The notes under the pieces were generated by a model. It saw only the letters and a list, made by a program, of their open reading frames with translations. It did no database searches and was not told where the DNA came from. Source: Scleromatobacter sp964418745 (GTDB lineage Bacteria; Pseudomonadota; Gammaproteobacteria; Burkholderiales; Burkholderiaceae_C). Taken from it: a stretch of 64,000 nucleotides of DNA. The stretch is taken from the NCBI GenBank assembly GCA_964418745.1, contig CAYQMX010000029.1:1-64000 (forward strand), in the 5' to 3' direction. Below, in pieces: positions 39,358 through 49,857 of this stretch. Positions within the stretch are counted from its first letter, which is position 1; the number at the start of each line of letters is the position of its first letter. The position numbers and the translations under genes were made by a program.

Positions 39358-39663
39358 ATGTCTTCCCTGCAGGATCTCCTGGCCCAGAAGGCCGAAATCG
39401 ACCGCCAGATTTCCGAGGCGCGCCGGCAGGAGCGCAACGAAGCCATTTCGAAGGTGCGCGCACTGATGGCCGAGCACGGCCTGACCGCCTCCGACCTCGT
39501 GGCCAAGAGCACCGGGCCGCGCGCCAGCACCAGCGGCCGCAAGGTCGCGGCCAAGTACCGCGACCCGGCCAGCGGCCAGACCTGGACCGGCCGCGGACTC
39601 AAGCCCAAGTGGCTGTCCGCCGCGCTGGAAGCGGGCAAGCAGCTGACCGATTTCGCCGTCTGA
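39358..39663 (+). CDS. H-NS histone family nucleoid protein
   Basis: A 101-aa protein. The N-terminal coiled coil (1-50) is for oligomerisation. The C-terminal DNA-binding domain has KVAAKYRDPASGQTWTGRGLKPKWL, where the TGRGLKPKW loop corresponds to the AT-hook-like motif of H-NS/BpH3/MvaT-like proteins in Burkholderiales. It likely silences AT-rich DNA. The AT-rich upstream gap is consistent with autoregulation (inference). Confidence 0.9.
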   Translation: MSSLQDLLAQKAEIDRQISEARRQERNEAISKVRALMAEHGLTASDLVAKSTGPRASTSGRKVAAKYRDPASGQTWTGRGLKPKWLSAALEAGKQLTDFAV

Positions 39664-39763
39664 CCGGTTTCCGCACGGGCCACGACGGCCCGCGCCAGTT
39701 CCGAGCGCCTGCGGGCGCTCGTTTCGTTTCCGGACCGACCGTCCCACGCCCTAAACTGCACCG

Positions 39764-41734
39764 GTGATCCCAGGCCAATTCGTCCAAGACCTTCTTGCCC
39801 GCGTCGACATCGTCGAACTGGTCGGCCGCACCGTCACGCTGAAGAAGGCGGGCATCAACTACAAGGGGCTGTGCCCCTTCCACGGCGAGAAGTCGCCCAG
39901 CTTCATCGTCAGCCCCACGCGCCAGACCTACCACTGCTTCGGCTGCGGCGTGCACGGCGACGCGATCCGCTTCCTGTGCGAGCACCACGGCATGGGTTTC
40001 GTCGACGCGGTCACCGACCTGGCGCAGCAGGTGGGCATGCCGGTGCCCGAGGATTCGTCCTCCGCCGAGGAACGGGCCGAGGCCGCGCGCAAGAAGGCGC
40101 AGAGCACCACGCTGTCGGACATCCTGGCCAAGGCCGCCGACCACTACAAGCAACAGTTGAAGGCGTCGCCGCGCGCCATCGCCTACCTGAAGGGGCGCGG
40201 CCTGAGCGGCGAGATCGCGGCGCGCTTCGCGCTCGGCTGGTCGCCCGAGGGCTGGCGCACGCTGGCCAGCGCGTTCCCACGCTACGACGATCCGCTGCTG
40301 GTGGAGTCCGGCATGGTGATCGTCACGGGCGACGACCCGGCCACCCAGAAGCGCTACGACCGCTTCCGCGAGCGCATCATGTTCCCGATCCGCAATGTCA
40401 AGGGCGAGGTGATCGCGTTCGGTGGCCGCGTGCTCGACAAGAGCGAACCGAAGTACCTCAACTCGCCGGAGACGCCCATCTTCAGCAAGGGGCGCGAGCT
40501 GTACGGCCTGTTCGAGGCCCGCCAGGGGCTGCGCGACAAGGGCTACGTGCTGGTCACCGAGGGCTACATGGACGTCGTGGCCCTGGCGCAGCTGGGCTTT
40601 CCCAACGCCGTCGCCACGCTGGGTACCGCCTGCACCGCCGAGCATGTGCACAAGCTGCTGCGCTTCACGGAGAAGGTGATCTTCAGCTTCGACGGCGACG
40701 CCGCCGGTCGCCGCGCAGCCGGCCGCGCGCTCGAGGCGGCGCTCCCCCACGCCACCGATACACGCAGCTTCCGCTTTCTTTTCCTGCCCAAGGAGCACGA
40801 TCCGGACAGCTACGTGCGCGAACACGGCACCAAGGCGTTCGAGCAGCATGTGCAGAACGCGCTGCCGCTGTCGCAGCAGCTGATCGAGGTGGCCCAGCAC
40901 GATTGCGACATGGGCACCGCCGAGGGCCGCGCCCGCATGCTGGCCCAGGCCAGGCCGCTGTGGGGCGCGCTGCCCGAGGGCGCGCTGCAGCGCCAGCTGC
41001 TGGGCGAGCTCGCCTCCAAGGCCAACCTGCCGCTGGAGGACCTCCACGCGCTGTGGAAGACCGGCGCCGGCCGCGCCGGCAGTGCCCGGTCGGCGCGCGG
41101 CGGCGACGAGGCGCCCTTCGACGGCCCGCCCGCCGACGCCGGCCACCCCGGCGACGGCCCGGGACGTCCGCGCTCGGGCGACGGCGCGGGCGGCCGGTCC
41201 GGCGGCCGTTTCGGCGGCCGGCCGTCGAACCCGAAATACGCGGCGCGCGACCGCGAGGCGGCCGAGCTGGCGGCGATGCGCCGGGTGCCGCGCTCGGCGC
41301 CCAAGACACCCGACAGCCGCGTCGTGCAGATGCTCTACGGCCATCCCGAATACTGGGACCAGCTGTCCACCGACGAGCACGAGCTGCTGCACGCCCTGCC
41401 CGCCCCGTACGGCCCGCTGGTGGCGTGGCTGGAGCGCGACCATTCGGAGCACGGGCCGCGGCCCTGGGCGATCCTCAGCCACGCGCTGCGCGACGACCCG
41501 GCGCTCGGCGAGGAGGCGCTGGCCATCGCCGACGGCGACGCCGACCCGGACGCCACCTACGCCGACTTCCGGCGCGCGGTGGACACCATCCTCGACCGCG
41601 AGCTGCGGGCTCAGGCCCAGTCGCTGATCGCCCGGGCGGCGGCCGAGCCGGCCGCGCTCGTGCGCTACCGCGAGGTCTATCGCCACTGGGAGGAAGTCAA
41701 GGCGAGGCTCTCGGCGCAACGCGCGGAAGAGTGA
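39764..41734 (+). CDS. dnaG: DNA primase
   Basis: A 656-aa enzyme laying RNA primers at the replication fork. The N-terminal CHC2 zinc finger uses Cys37, His40, Cys58 and Cys61. The TOPRIM catalytic core follows (VTEGYMDVVAL, FSFDGDAAGRRAAGRALE), then a low-complexity linker (about 445-500, Gly/Arg/Asp-rich) and a C-terminal helicase-binding domain that would contact DnaB. The start is GTG 39764 (VIPGQFVQDLL). It precedes rpoD as in the macromolecular synthesis operon; rpsU is not adjacent. Confidence 0.95.
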   Translation: MIPGQFVQDLLARVDIVELVGRTVTLKKAGINYKGLCPFHGEKSPSFIVSPTRQTYHCFGCGVHGDAIRFLCEHHGMGFVDAVTDLAQQVGMPVPEDSSSAEERAEAARKKAQSTTLSDILAKAADHYKQQLKASPRAIAYLKGRGLSGEIAARFALGWSPEGWRTLASAFPRYDDPLLVESGMVIVTGDDPATQKRYDRFRERIMFPIRNVKGEVIAFGGRVLDKSEPKYLNSPETPIFSKGRELYGLFEARQGLRDKGYVLVTEGYMDVVALAQLGFPNAVATLGTACTAEHVHKLLRFTEKVIFSFDGDAAGRRAAGRALEAALPHATDTRSFRFLFLPKEHDPDSYVREHGTKAFEQHVQNALPLSQQLIEVAQHDCDMGTAEGRARMLAQARPLWGALPEGALQRQLLGELASKANLPLEDLHALWKTGAGRAGSARSARGGDEAPFDGPPADAGHPGDGPGRPRSGDGAGGRSGGRFGGRPSNPKYAARDREAAELAAMRRVPRSAPKTPDSRVVQMLYGHPEYWDQLSTDEHELLHALPAPYGPLVAWLERDHSEHGPRPWAILSHALRDDPALGEEALAIADGDADPDATYADFRRAVDTILDRELRAQAQSLIARAAAEPAALVRYREVYRHWEEVKARLSAQRAEE

Positions 41735-42051
41735 TTTTCATTCGGGATTGAGGTATAATCCGATATCCCACTCAGCGGCAACTTGTGACGTGCAGTGAGA
41801 GCAGCTGACTCCGGGCCCCGGCCACCCTCGTCAAGGGCATCCCCACCGGCCACCTTCTTCCCGCAAGAGCTGCTCATTCGAACCACGTTCACGCCAACTT
41901 GCCTGCCGGTGTCCCGTCGCGTCGCACGCGATGGGAAAATCATTGCTCGCCTTTCTTTCTCGGTGCTTGCCCGCATATTCCACGGGCCAGCCGAAATTGA
42001 CGCGGGCGGTATTGCCGGGCGGCGTGGGGCTACATTCATTCAAGGAAACGC
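41735..42051 (+). promoter_or_regulatory. rpoD leader region with a consensus -10 box
   Basis: A 317-bp gap between dnaG and rpoD. A perfect TATAAT lies at 41754-41759, 20 bp after the dnaG stop; the -35 region is poor (GTGATT at 17 bp). It would give rpoD a long 5' leader of about 285 nt. A frame from 41795 is open but its composition does not look coding. No riboswitch is recognised. Confidence 0.5.
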
Positions 42052-44334
42052 ATGACTGCCAAGAAGAGCGCTGATACTGCCAAGACGACGACCGCCGCCG
42101 CGAAGACGGCCGCCGACAAGCCCGTCGTCGACAAGAAGGCGGTGTCCGCTGCGGCGACCAAGGCGGGCGCCAAGCCTTCCGCAGGCAAGGCCGAGAAGGC
42201 CGCCCCGGCCGCCAAGACGCCGGCCAAGGGCGCGAAGGCCGCCAAGGCCGCCCCCGCGCCGGCGCCCGAACCCAAGGGCAAGAAGGGCAAGAAGGAAGAG
42301 GTCGTCAAGACCCCCGCGTTCGAGGAAGACGCCGACGTCGAGGCCGACCTCGAGGGCGAGGTCGAGATCGTCGAGGAAGTGGTCGAGGAAGTCGGCGAGG
42401 TCAAGGCCAAGGTCAAGCCGCTGCGCATGAAGGTGTCGCGGGCCAAGGAACGCGCGCTGATGCGCGAATTCGGCCTCGACGAGACCCAGCTGACCGAAGA
42501 GGAAGTCGCCAAGCGCCGCCACGAGCTGAAGACGCTCATCAAGATGGGCAAGACGCGCGGCTTCCTGACCCACCAGGAAATCAACGATCACCTGCCCGAG
42601 AAGCTGGTCGACAACGAGATCCTCGAAGCCATCGTGTCGATGCTCAACGACATGGGCATCGCCGTCTACGAGCAGGCGCCCGACGCCGCCACGCTGCTGA
42701 TCTCCGGCCAGACCCAGTCCGGTGCCACGGAAGAGGAAGCCGAAGAGGCGGCCGAGGCCGCGCTGTCGACCGTCGACTCCGAGTTCGGCCGCACCACCGA
42801 CCCCGTGCGCATGTACATGCGCGAGATGGGCTCGGTCGAGCTGCTCACGCGCGAAGGCGAGATCGAGATCGCCAAGCGCATCGAAGGCGGCCTGCAGTCG
42901 ATGATGCAGGCCATCTCGGCCTCGCCCACCACGATCGCCGAGATCCTGGCCGTGGCCGACCGCATCGCCAAGGGCGAGATGCAGATCTCCGAGGCCGTCG
43001 ACGGCTTCGTGTCGACGAACGAGGCGGACGACTACGTCGCGGAAGAAGATTTCGACGAATTCGACGAGGAAGACGACGACGACGGCGCCGGCGGCTCCAA
43101 GGCCCTGACCAAGAAGCTCGAGGAGCTCAAGGCGCAGGCGCTGGTCAAGTTCGGCGAGCTCAACCTGCACTTCGACAAGATGCGCAAGGCGTTCGAGAAG
43201 GACGGCTACCGCTCGCCCTCGTACGACAAGGCCCAGGCCGCGCTCACCGACGACCTGATGAAGATCCGCTTCACGGTCAAGACCATCGAGCGCCTGTGCC
43301 AGATCCTGCGCGGCCAGGTCGACGACGTCCGCCGCTACGAGCGCGAGATCCGCAAGATCGTGGTCGACAAGTGCGGCATGCCGCAGGAACACTTCATCAA
43401 GACGTTCCCGTCGAACTCGCTGAACCTGCACTGGGCCGAGAAGGAAATCTCCGCCAATCGCGCCTACAGCGTGATCATGGGGCGCAACCTGCCGGCGATC
43501 CAGGAACTCCAGCAGAAGCTGATCGACCTGCAGGCGCGCGCCGTGGTGCCCATCGAGCACCTCAAGGAAATCAACCGCAAGATGAACGAGGGCGAAAAGG
43601 CCTCGCGCGACGCGAAGAAGGAAATGATCGAAGCCAACCTGCGCCTCGTGATCTCCATCGCCAAGAAGTACACCAATCGCGGCCTGCAGTTCCTCGACCT
43701 GATCCAGGAAGGCAACATCGGCCTGATGAAGGCGGTCGACAAGTTCGAATACCGGCGCGGCTACAAGTTCTCCACGTACGCCACGTGGTGGATCCGCCAG
43801 GCCATCACCCGCTCGATCGCCGACCAGGCGCGCACGATCCGCATCCCGGTCCACATGATCGAGACGATCAACAAGATGAACCGCATCTCGCGCCAGCATC
43901 TGCAGGAGTTCGGCTTCGAGCCGGACGCACCGACGCTCGCCGAGAAGATGGAGATGCCCGAGGACAAGATCCGCAAGATCATGAAGATCGCCAAGGAGCC
44001 GATCTCCATGGAAACGCCGATCGGGGACGACGACGACTCCCACCTGGGCGACTTCATCGAGGACACCAACAACCTCGCGCCGGTCGAGGCCGCGATGCAC
44101 GCCGGCCTGCGCGACGTGGTCAAGGACATCCTCGACAGCCTGACGCCGCGCGAGGCCAAGGTGCTGCGCATGCGCTTCGGCATCGAGATGTCCACCGACC
44201 ACACGCTGGAAGAAGTGGGCAAGCAGTTCGACGTCACGCGCGAGCGCATCCGCCAGATCGAGGCGAAGGCGATCCGCAAGCTCAAGCACCCGAGCCGGTC
44301 GGACAAGCTGCGCACCTACCTGGACAACCTCTAA
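42052..44334 (+). CDS. rpoD: Primary RNA polymerase sigma factor (sigma-70)
   Basis: A 760-aa housekeeping sigma factor. The first 100 residues are a long Lys/Ala-rich extension followed by an acidic stretch (EEDADVEADLEGEVEIVEE) before region 1.1. Regions 1.2 (DPVRMYMREMGSVELLT), 2 (YATWWIRQAITRSIADQ), 3 and 4 (LEEVGKQFDVTRERIRQIEAKAIRKL) are all conserved. The acidic DEFDEEDDDD segment lies in the non-conserved insert. Extended N-termini of this kind are usual in Burkholderiales. Confidence 0.97.
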   Translation: MTAKKSADTAKTTTAAAKTAADKPVVDKKAVSAAATKAGAKPSAGKAEKAAPAAKTPAKGAKAAKAAPAPAPEPKGKKGKKEEVVKTPAFEEDADVEADLEGEVEIVEEVVEEVGEVKAKVKPLRMKVSRAKERALMREFGLDETQLTEEEVAKRRHELKTLIKMGKTRGFLTHQEINDHLPEKLVDNEILEAIVSMLNDMGIAVYEQAPDAATLLISGQTQSGATEEEAEEAAEAALSTVDSEFGRTTDPVRMYMREMGSVELLTREGEIEIAKRIEGGLQSMMQAISASPTTIAEILAVADRIAKGEMQISEAVDGFVSTNEADDYVAEEDFDEFDEEDDDDGAGGSKALTKKLEELKAQALVKFGELNLHFDKMRKAFEKDGYRSPSYDKAQAALTDDLMKIRFTVKTIERLCQILRGQVDDVRRYEREIRKIVVDKCGMPQEHFIKTFPSNSLNLHWAEKEISANRAYSVIMGRNLPAIQELQQKLIDLQARAVVPIEHLKEINRKMNEGEKASRDAKKEMIEANLRLVISIAKKYTNRGLQFLDLIQEGNIGLMKAVDKFEYRRGYKFSTYATWWIRQAITRSIADQARTIRIPVHMIETINKMNRISRQHLQEFGFEPDAPTLAEKMEMPEDKIRKIMKIAKEPISMETPIGDDDDSHLGDFIEDTNNLAPVEAAMHAGLRDVVKDILDSLTPREAKVLRMRFGIEMSTDHTLEEVGKQFDVTRERIRQIEAKAIRKLKHPSRSDKLRTYLDNL

Positions 44335-44381
44335 ATCAATGACCGCCCCCAGGTCGTTTCACTCCCGGCCCCCGAGGGGCG

Positions 44382-44417
44382 CTCAGGCCGCTACGGGCGG
44401 CCGGGCGCTGGCCTGAG
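44382..44417. repeat. Nested inverted repeat between rpoD and the cyclase gene
   Basis: The outer stem CTCAGGCC (44382-44389) pairs with GGCCTGAG (44410-44417). An alternative inner hairpin is GGCCGC (44386-44391) with GCGGCC (44397-44402). The preceding CCGCCCCCAGGTCG...CCCCCGAGGGGCG resembles the dispersed repeats elsewhere in the window but is not the same sequence. It may act as a transcript processing site or weak terminator. Confidence 0.5.
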
Positions 44418-44432
44418 AAGAGCAAGGCCCGC

Positions 44433-45413
44433 ATGTCCGCCATCCAGCGTCGTGCCGTCGTCTTCGCCGACCTTCGTGGCAGCACCGCGCTGTACGAACT
44501 GCTCGGCAACACCGACGCGTCCCAGATCGTCACCGAAACCGTCGACTCGATCGCGCGGCGCGTGCCGGCCACCGGTGGCGTCGTCGTCAAGACGTTGGGC
44601 GACGGCCTGATGGCCGTCTTCCCCACCGCCGCGCAGGCGGTGGAAGCGGCCGACCAGATGCACGAGGAGATCGACATCGTGATGCGGCGGCGCGACGCGC
44701 TGACCGGCTTCACGGAGGCGCGCCTGCAGTTGCAGGTGTGCATCGCGCTCGGCGAGACGGTGGAGGTCAGCGGCGACTACTTCGGCGACGCCGTCAACGT
44801 GGCCGCGCGCCTGCTGGACCACGCGGGCGACAACGAGACGCTGGTCACGGTGGAGGTGCTGCGCGCCCTGCCCGTCGACTCGCGCGACATGTTCCGCAGC
44901 CTGGACCTGGTGCGCCTGCGCGGGCGCGTGGAGCCGGTGGAAGTGCACCTGCTGTCACGCCGCGGCATGGACACCGCGCCCACGCTGGTGGGCGGCGGCC
45001 CTGCGATGGGACTGGTCGGCCCCGAGGCCGTCATCCTCACCTGGGGCAACAAGGTGCGCCGCTTCACCGCCGCCAACATGCCGGTGGTCATCGGCCGCGC
45101 CGCGGCCTCCGACATGCAGGTGGACGACGCGCGCGTGTCGCGCTCGCACTGCCGCATCGACTGGATCGGCGCCACGCTGCAGCTGTCCGACCTGAGCATC
45201 AACGGCACCTTCGTGCGCTTCTCGAGCGAGGACGAGGTCGTGAGCCTGCGCCGCGGCAGCTGCACGCTGCACGGCAGCGGCGAGGTGGGCCTGAGCGGTT
45301 CGCCCGAGGATCCGGGCGTCGCCGCGATGCAGTTCGAAGTGCTGCACGCGCCCATCCGCCGCGACGACGAGTACGACCTGCTGACGCCGGCCCCGACCCC
45401 GTCGCGCCGATGA
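44433..45413 (+). CDS. Class III adenylate cyclase fused to an FHA domain
   Basis: A 326-aa soluble protein. The cyclase homology domain (1-about 185) has both metal-binding Asp residues (Asp13 in FADLRGS; Asp57 in TLGDG), Lys53 consistent with adenine selection, and the NVAARL transition-state motif. All catalytic residues are present, so cAMP production is expected. The C-terminal FHA domain (about 200-290) has VIGRAAASD, RVSRSHCRI and INGTF, the phosphothreonine-binding loops. The stop overlaps the hemH start by ATGA. An FHA domain suggests control by a Ser/Thr kinase; whether the kinase at 12051 is involved is unknown. Confidence 0.88.
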   Translation: MSAIQRRAVVFADLRGSTALYELLGNTDASQIVTETVDSIARRVPATGGVVVKTLGDGLMAVFPTAAQAVEAADQMHEEIDIVMRRRDALTGFTEARLQLQVCIALGETVEVSGDYFGDAVNVAARLLDHAGDNETLVTVEVLRALPVDSRDMFRSLDLVRLRGRVEPVEVHLLSRRGMDTAPTLVGGGPAMGLVGPEAVILTWGNKVRRFTAANMPVVIGRAAASDMQVDDARVSRSHCRIDWIGATLQLSDLSINGTFVRFSSEDEVVSLRRGSCTLHGSGEVGLSGSPEDPGVAAMQFEVLHAPIRRDDEYDLLTPAPTPSRR

Positions 45414-46495
45414 ACAGCACGCCGCGCGAATACGCGCACGACAGCGCCGAGAAGGTGGGCGTGCTGCTGGTCAACCTCGGCACGCCCGACGAGCCGACCG
45501 CACCCGCGCTGCGGCGCTACCTGGCGCAATTCCTGTCCGACCCGCGCGTCGTCGAGATCCCGCGCGCGCTGTGGTGGCTGATCCTGCACGGCGTCATCCT
45601 GCGCCTGCGGCCCGCCGGCTCGGCCCGCAAGTACAAGAAGGTCTGGCTGCGCGAAGGTTCGCCGCTGGCCGTGTGGACGGCGCGCCAGGCCAACATGCTG
45701 CGCAGCTACATCGGCGAGCGCGGCGCGCTGGTGGAGGTGCGCTGGGCGATGCGCTACGGCAAGCCGGCGATCGCCGCCGAGCTCGACGCGCTGTGCGCCG
45801 AGGGCGCGACGCGCATCCTCGTGTTCCCCGCCTACCCGCAGTACTCGGCGGCCACCACCGCCAGCGTGCTCGACGACGTCAGCGACTGGATCAAGCGCAC
45901 CCGCCGCCTGCCCGAGCTGCGCTTCGTCAACCACTACCACGACGACCCCGGCTACATCGAGGCCCTGGCCGCCCAGGTGCGCAAGCACTGGCAGCGCGAG
46001 GGCCGCGGCCGCAAGCTCGTGATGAGCTTCCACGGCATGCCCGCGCGCACGCTGCAGCTGGGCGACCCCTACCACTGCGAGTGCCTGAAGACCGGCCGGC
46101 TGCTGGCCGAGAAGCTGCAGCTCGAGCCGGGCGACTGGCGCGTCACCTTCCAGAGCCGCTTCGGCCGCGCCGAGTGGCTGCAACCCTACACCGAGCCCAC
46201 GCTCAAGGCCCTGGCCCAGGGCGGCGCCGAAGGCGTGGACGTGATCTGCCCGGGCTTCGCCGCCGACTGCCTCGAGACGCTGGAGGAGATCGCCATCGAG
46301 GCCCGGGCCGCCTTCCTGTCGGCCGGCGGCAAGACCTTCCACTACATCCCGTGCCTGAACAACAGCCCGGAAGGCATGAAGGCGATGAGCGGCGTCGCGC
46401 TGCGCCACTTGCAGGGCTGGAACACCGCCCCCATGTCGAAGGAAGCACTCCAGCAACGCCAGGCCCGCGCGATCGCGCACGGCGCCTCCGAATGA
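45410..46495 (+). CDS. hemH: Ferrochelatase
   Basis: A 361-aa enzyme that inserts Fe2+ into protoporphyrin IX in the last step of haem synthesis. The family opening VGVLLVNLGTPDEPT, the catalytic His in MSFHGMPART, and the acidic ETLEEIAIEA helix are intact. It starts by ATGA overlap with the cyclase-FHA gene and ends by ATGA overlap with hslR, forming a tight three-gene operon. Confidence 0.95.
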   Translation: MNSTPREYAHDSAEKVGVLLVNLGTPDEPTAPALRRYLAQFLSDPRVVEIPRALWWLILHGVILRLRPAGSARKYKKVWLREGSPLAVWTARQANMLRSYIGERGALVEVRWAMRYGKPAIAAELDALCAEGATRILVFPAYPQYSAATTASVLDDVSDWIKRTRRLPELRFVNHYHDDPGYIEALAAQVRKHWQREGRGRKLVMSFHGMPARTLQLGDPYHCECLKTGRLLAEKLQLEPGDWRVTFQSRFGRAEWLQPYTEPTLKALAQGGAEGVDVICPGFAADCLETLEEIAIEARAAFLSAGGKTFHYIPCLNNSPEGMKAMSGVALRHLQGWNTAPMSKEALQQRQARAIAHGASE

Positions 46496-46947
46496 CGATG
46501 CCCCGCCACGCCGCCGCCCCGCCCTCCGCCGCTCCCGCCGCCGCCGCCGACATGCGCCTCGACAAGTGGCTGTGGGTGGCGCGCTTCTACAAGACCCGCG
46601 GGCTGGCCGCCGACGAGGTGGAAAAGGGCCGCGTGCAGGTCAACGGCCAGGCGGCCAAGCCGGCGCGCCCGGTGCGCGTCAACGACCTGATCGCGATCCG
46701 CCAGCCCGGGTCGGTCCGCGAATTGCTCGTGGTCGGGCTGGACGCGATGCGGGGGCCGGCGACGGTGGCCCGCACGCTCTACCGGGAGACCGAAGCCAGC
46801 CTCCTGGCGCAGCAGCAGGCCGCCGAGGCGCGCCGCTTCGGGGTCGAGCCGGCGCACGCCCAGGAGCTCGGGCGGCCGACCAAGCGCGACCGGCGCGAGC
46901 TGGTCGACTGGGAACGCTGGAGCGCCTCGGTCGACAACGACCATTGA
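46492..46947 (+). CDS. hslR: S4-domain RNA-binding heat-shock protein (Hsp15)
   Basis: A 151-aa protein. After an Ala/Pro-rich start comes the S4 RNA-binding domain (MRLDKWLWVARFYKTRGLAADEVEKGRVQVNG). The basic C-terminus (GRPTKRDRRELVDWERW) is as in Hsp15, which recycles stalled 50S subunits carrying nascent chains. It is coupled to hemH and precedes the grpE-dnaK-dnaJ cluster. Confidence 0.9.
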   Translation: MTMPRHAAAPPSAAPAAAADMRLDKWLWVARFYKTRGLAADEVEKGRVQVNGQAAKPARPVRVNDLIAIRQPGSVRELLVVGLDAMRGPATVARTLYRETEASLLAQQQAAEARRFGVEPAHAQELGRPTKRDRRELVDWERWSASVDNDH

Positions 46948-46995
46948 ACCTGGCGACGGGAGATTCCGTCCGCCCGAAAAAGTTTCGTGCGGCCT

Positions 46996-47023
46996 CTTGA
47001 AATCGAGGGAGCCGCCTCCAGCT
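46996..47023 (+). promoter_or_regulatory. Sigma-32 (heat-shock) promoter for grpE
   Basis: CTTGAA (46996-47001), a 14-bp spacer, then CTCCAGCT (47016-47023), compared with the consensus CTTGAA-N11-16-CCCCATNT. It lies 36 bp before the grpE start. Confidence 0.6.
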
Positions 47024-47058
47024 CAACGCCCAACGCGAACGCCAAACCAAGCACACCC

Positions 47059-47598
47059 ATGAATCCGGAAGACCAAACCCCGCAAGCGCCGCTGCAATCG
47101 CCCGTCGAGAACGGCTCGGCCGACATCGAGGTCGGCCTCGGCGGCGACGCCGCCCGCATCGCCGCGCTGGAGGCCCAGGTGGCCGAGCTGACCGACGCGC
47201 ACCTGCGCGCCAAGGCCGAGACGGAAAACGCGCGCCGCCGCGCCGACGAGGAAGTCGCCAAGGCCCGCAAGTACGCCGTCGAGGGCTTCGCCGACAGCCT
47301 GCTGCCGGTCAAGGACAGCCTGGAGGCCGCCATCGCCACCCCCGGCGCCGCCGTGGAACAGGTGCTCGAGGGCGTGCACGCCACGCTGCGCCAGCTGGTG
47401 GCCGCGCTGGAGCGCAACAAGGTCAGCCAGATCAACCCGCCGGCGGGCACCAAGTTCGACCCGCACCAGCACCAGGCCATCTCGATGGTGCCGGCCGAAC
47501 AGGAAGCCAACACGATCGTGGCCGTGCTGCAGAAGGGCTACCTGATCGCCGACCGCGTGCTGCGGCCGGCGCTCGTCACGGTGGCCGCGCCGAAATGA
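47059..47598 (+). CDS. grpE: Nucleotide exchange factor GrpE
   Basis: A 179-aa co-chaperone that releases ADP from DnaK. A disordered acidic N-terminus is followed by a long dimerising helix (RIAALEAQVAELTDAHLRAKAETENARRR) and the C-terminal beta-wing with GTKFDPHQHQAISMVP and VLQKGYLIADRVLRPALV. It is the first gene of the chaperone set. ATG 47059 is chosen over an upstream in-frame ATG because the sigma-32 promoter lies between them. Confidence 0.95.
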   Translation: MNPEDQTPQAPLQSPVENGSADIEVGLGGDAARIAALEAQVAELTDAHLRAKAETENARRRADEEVAKARKYAVEGFADSLLPVKDSLEAAIATPGAAVEQVLEGVHATLRQLVAALERNKVSQINPPAGTKFDPHQHQAISMVPAEQEANTIVAVLQKGYLIADRVLRPALVTVAAPK

Positions 47599-47661
47599 GG
47601 CCGGAACCGGGCCTTCCGGCACCGGTTTCGCGCCGAAACGCGGTCAAGAGCGCATTTCGCC

Positions 47662-47689
47662 CTTGAATAAGACGTCCCCAGCCGCATCT
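47662..47689 (+). promoter_or_regulatory. Sigma-32 (heat-shock) promoter for dnaK
   Basis: CTTGAA (47662-47667), a 14-bp spacer, then CCGCATCT (47682-47689), one mismatch from CCCCATNT. It has the same spacing as the grpE promoter and lies 50 bp before the dnaK ATG. Confidence 0.75.
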
Positions 47690-47738
47690 CGAATACAACA
47701 CCAAATCAGCTTCAACCGCTTTGCAGGAGAAACAAGTC

Positions 47739-49700
<1,962 letters not shown>

Positions 49701-49745
49701 AGCACCGCTTCAGGCTCTGGCCGGTGACTTGCTTGTGCCCCTGCA

Positions 49746-49769
49746 CGAGCAGGCCGCCGGCCTTTCTCG
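49746..49769 (+). terminator. Weak hairpin between dnaK and dnaJ
   Basis: AGGCC/GGCCT around a GCC loop, extended by CGAG/CTCG, with only a short T3 run. It could lower dnaJ expression relative to dnaK. Confidence 0.35.
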
Positions 49770-49857
49770 CTAGATAAAGGCGCCCGCAGATGCATTCGTG
49801 CACGCATCCGGCGCACGACCTGCCGGTTCATCCGCGCGCAGAACAGACAATTGCCCC

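Noticed and set aside
41795..42055. An 86-codon frame in the rpoD leader
   Set aside because: Its residues look random, it overlaps the rpoD start, and it has no ribosome-binding site. It is treated as untranslated leader.
42052..42420. Lys/Ala-rich and acidic N-terminus of RpoD considered as an unusual fusion
   Set aside because: Such extensions are common in Burkholderiales primary sigma factors.
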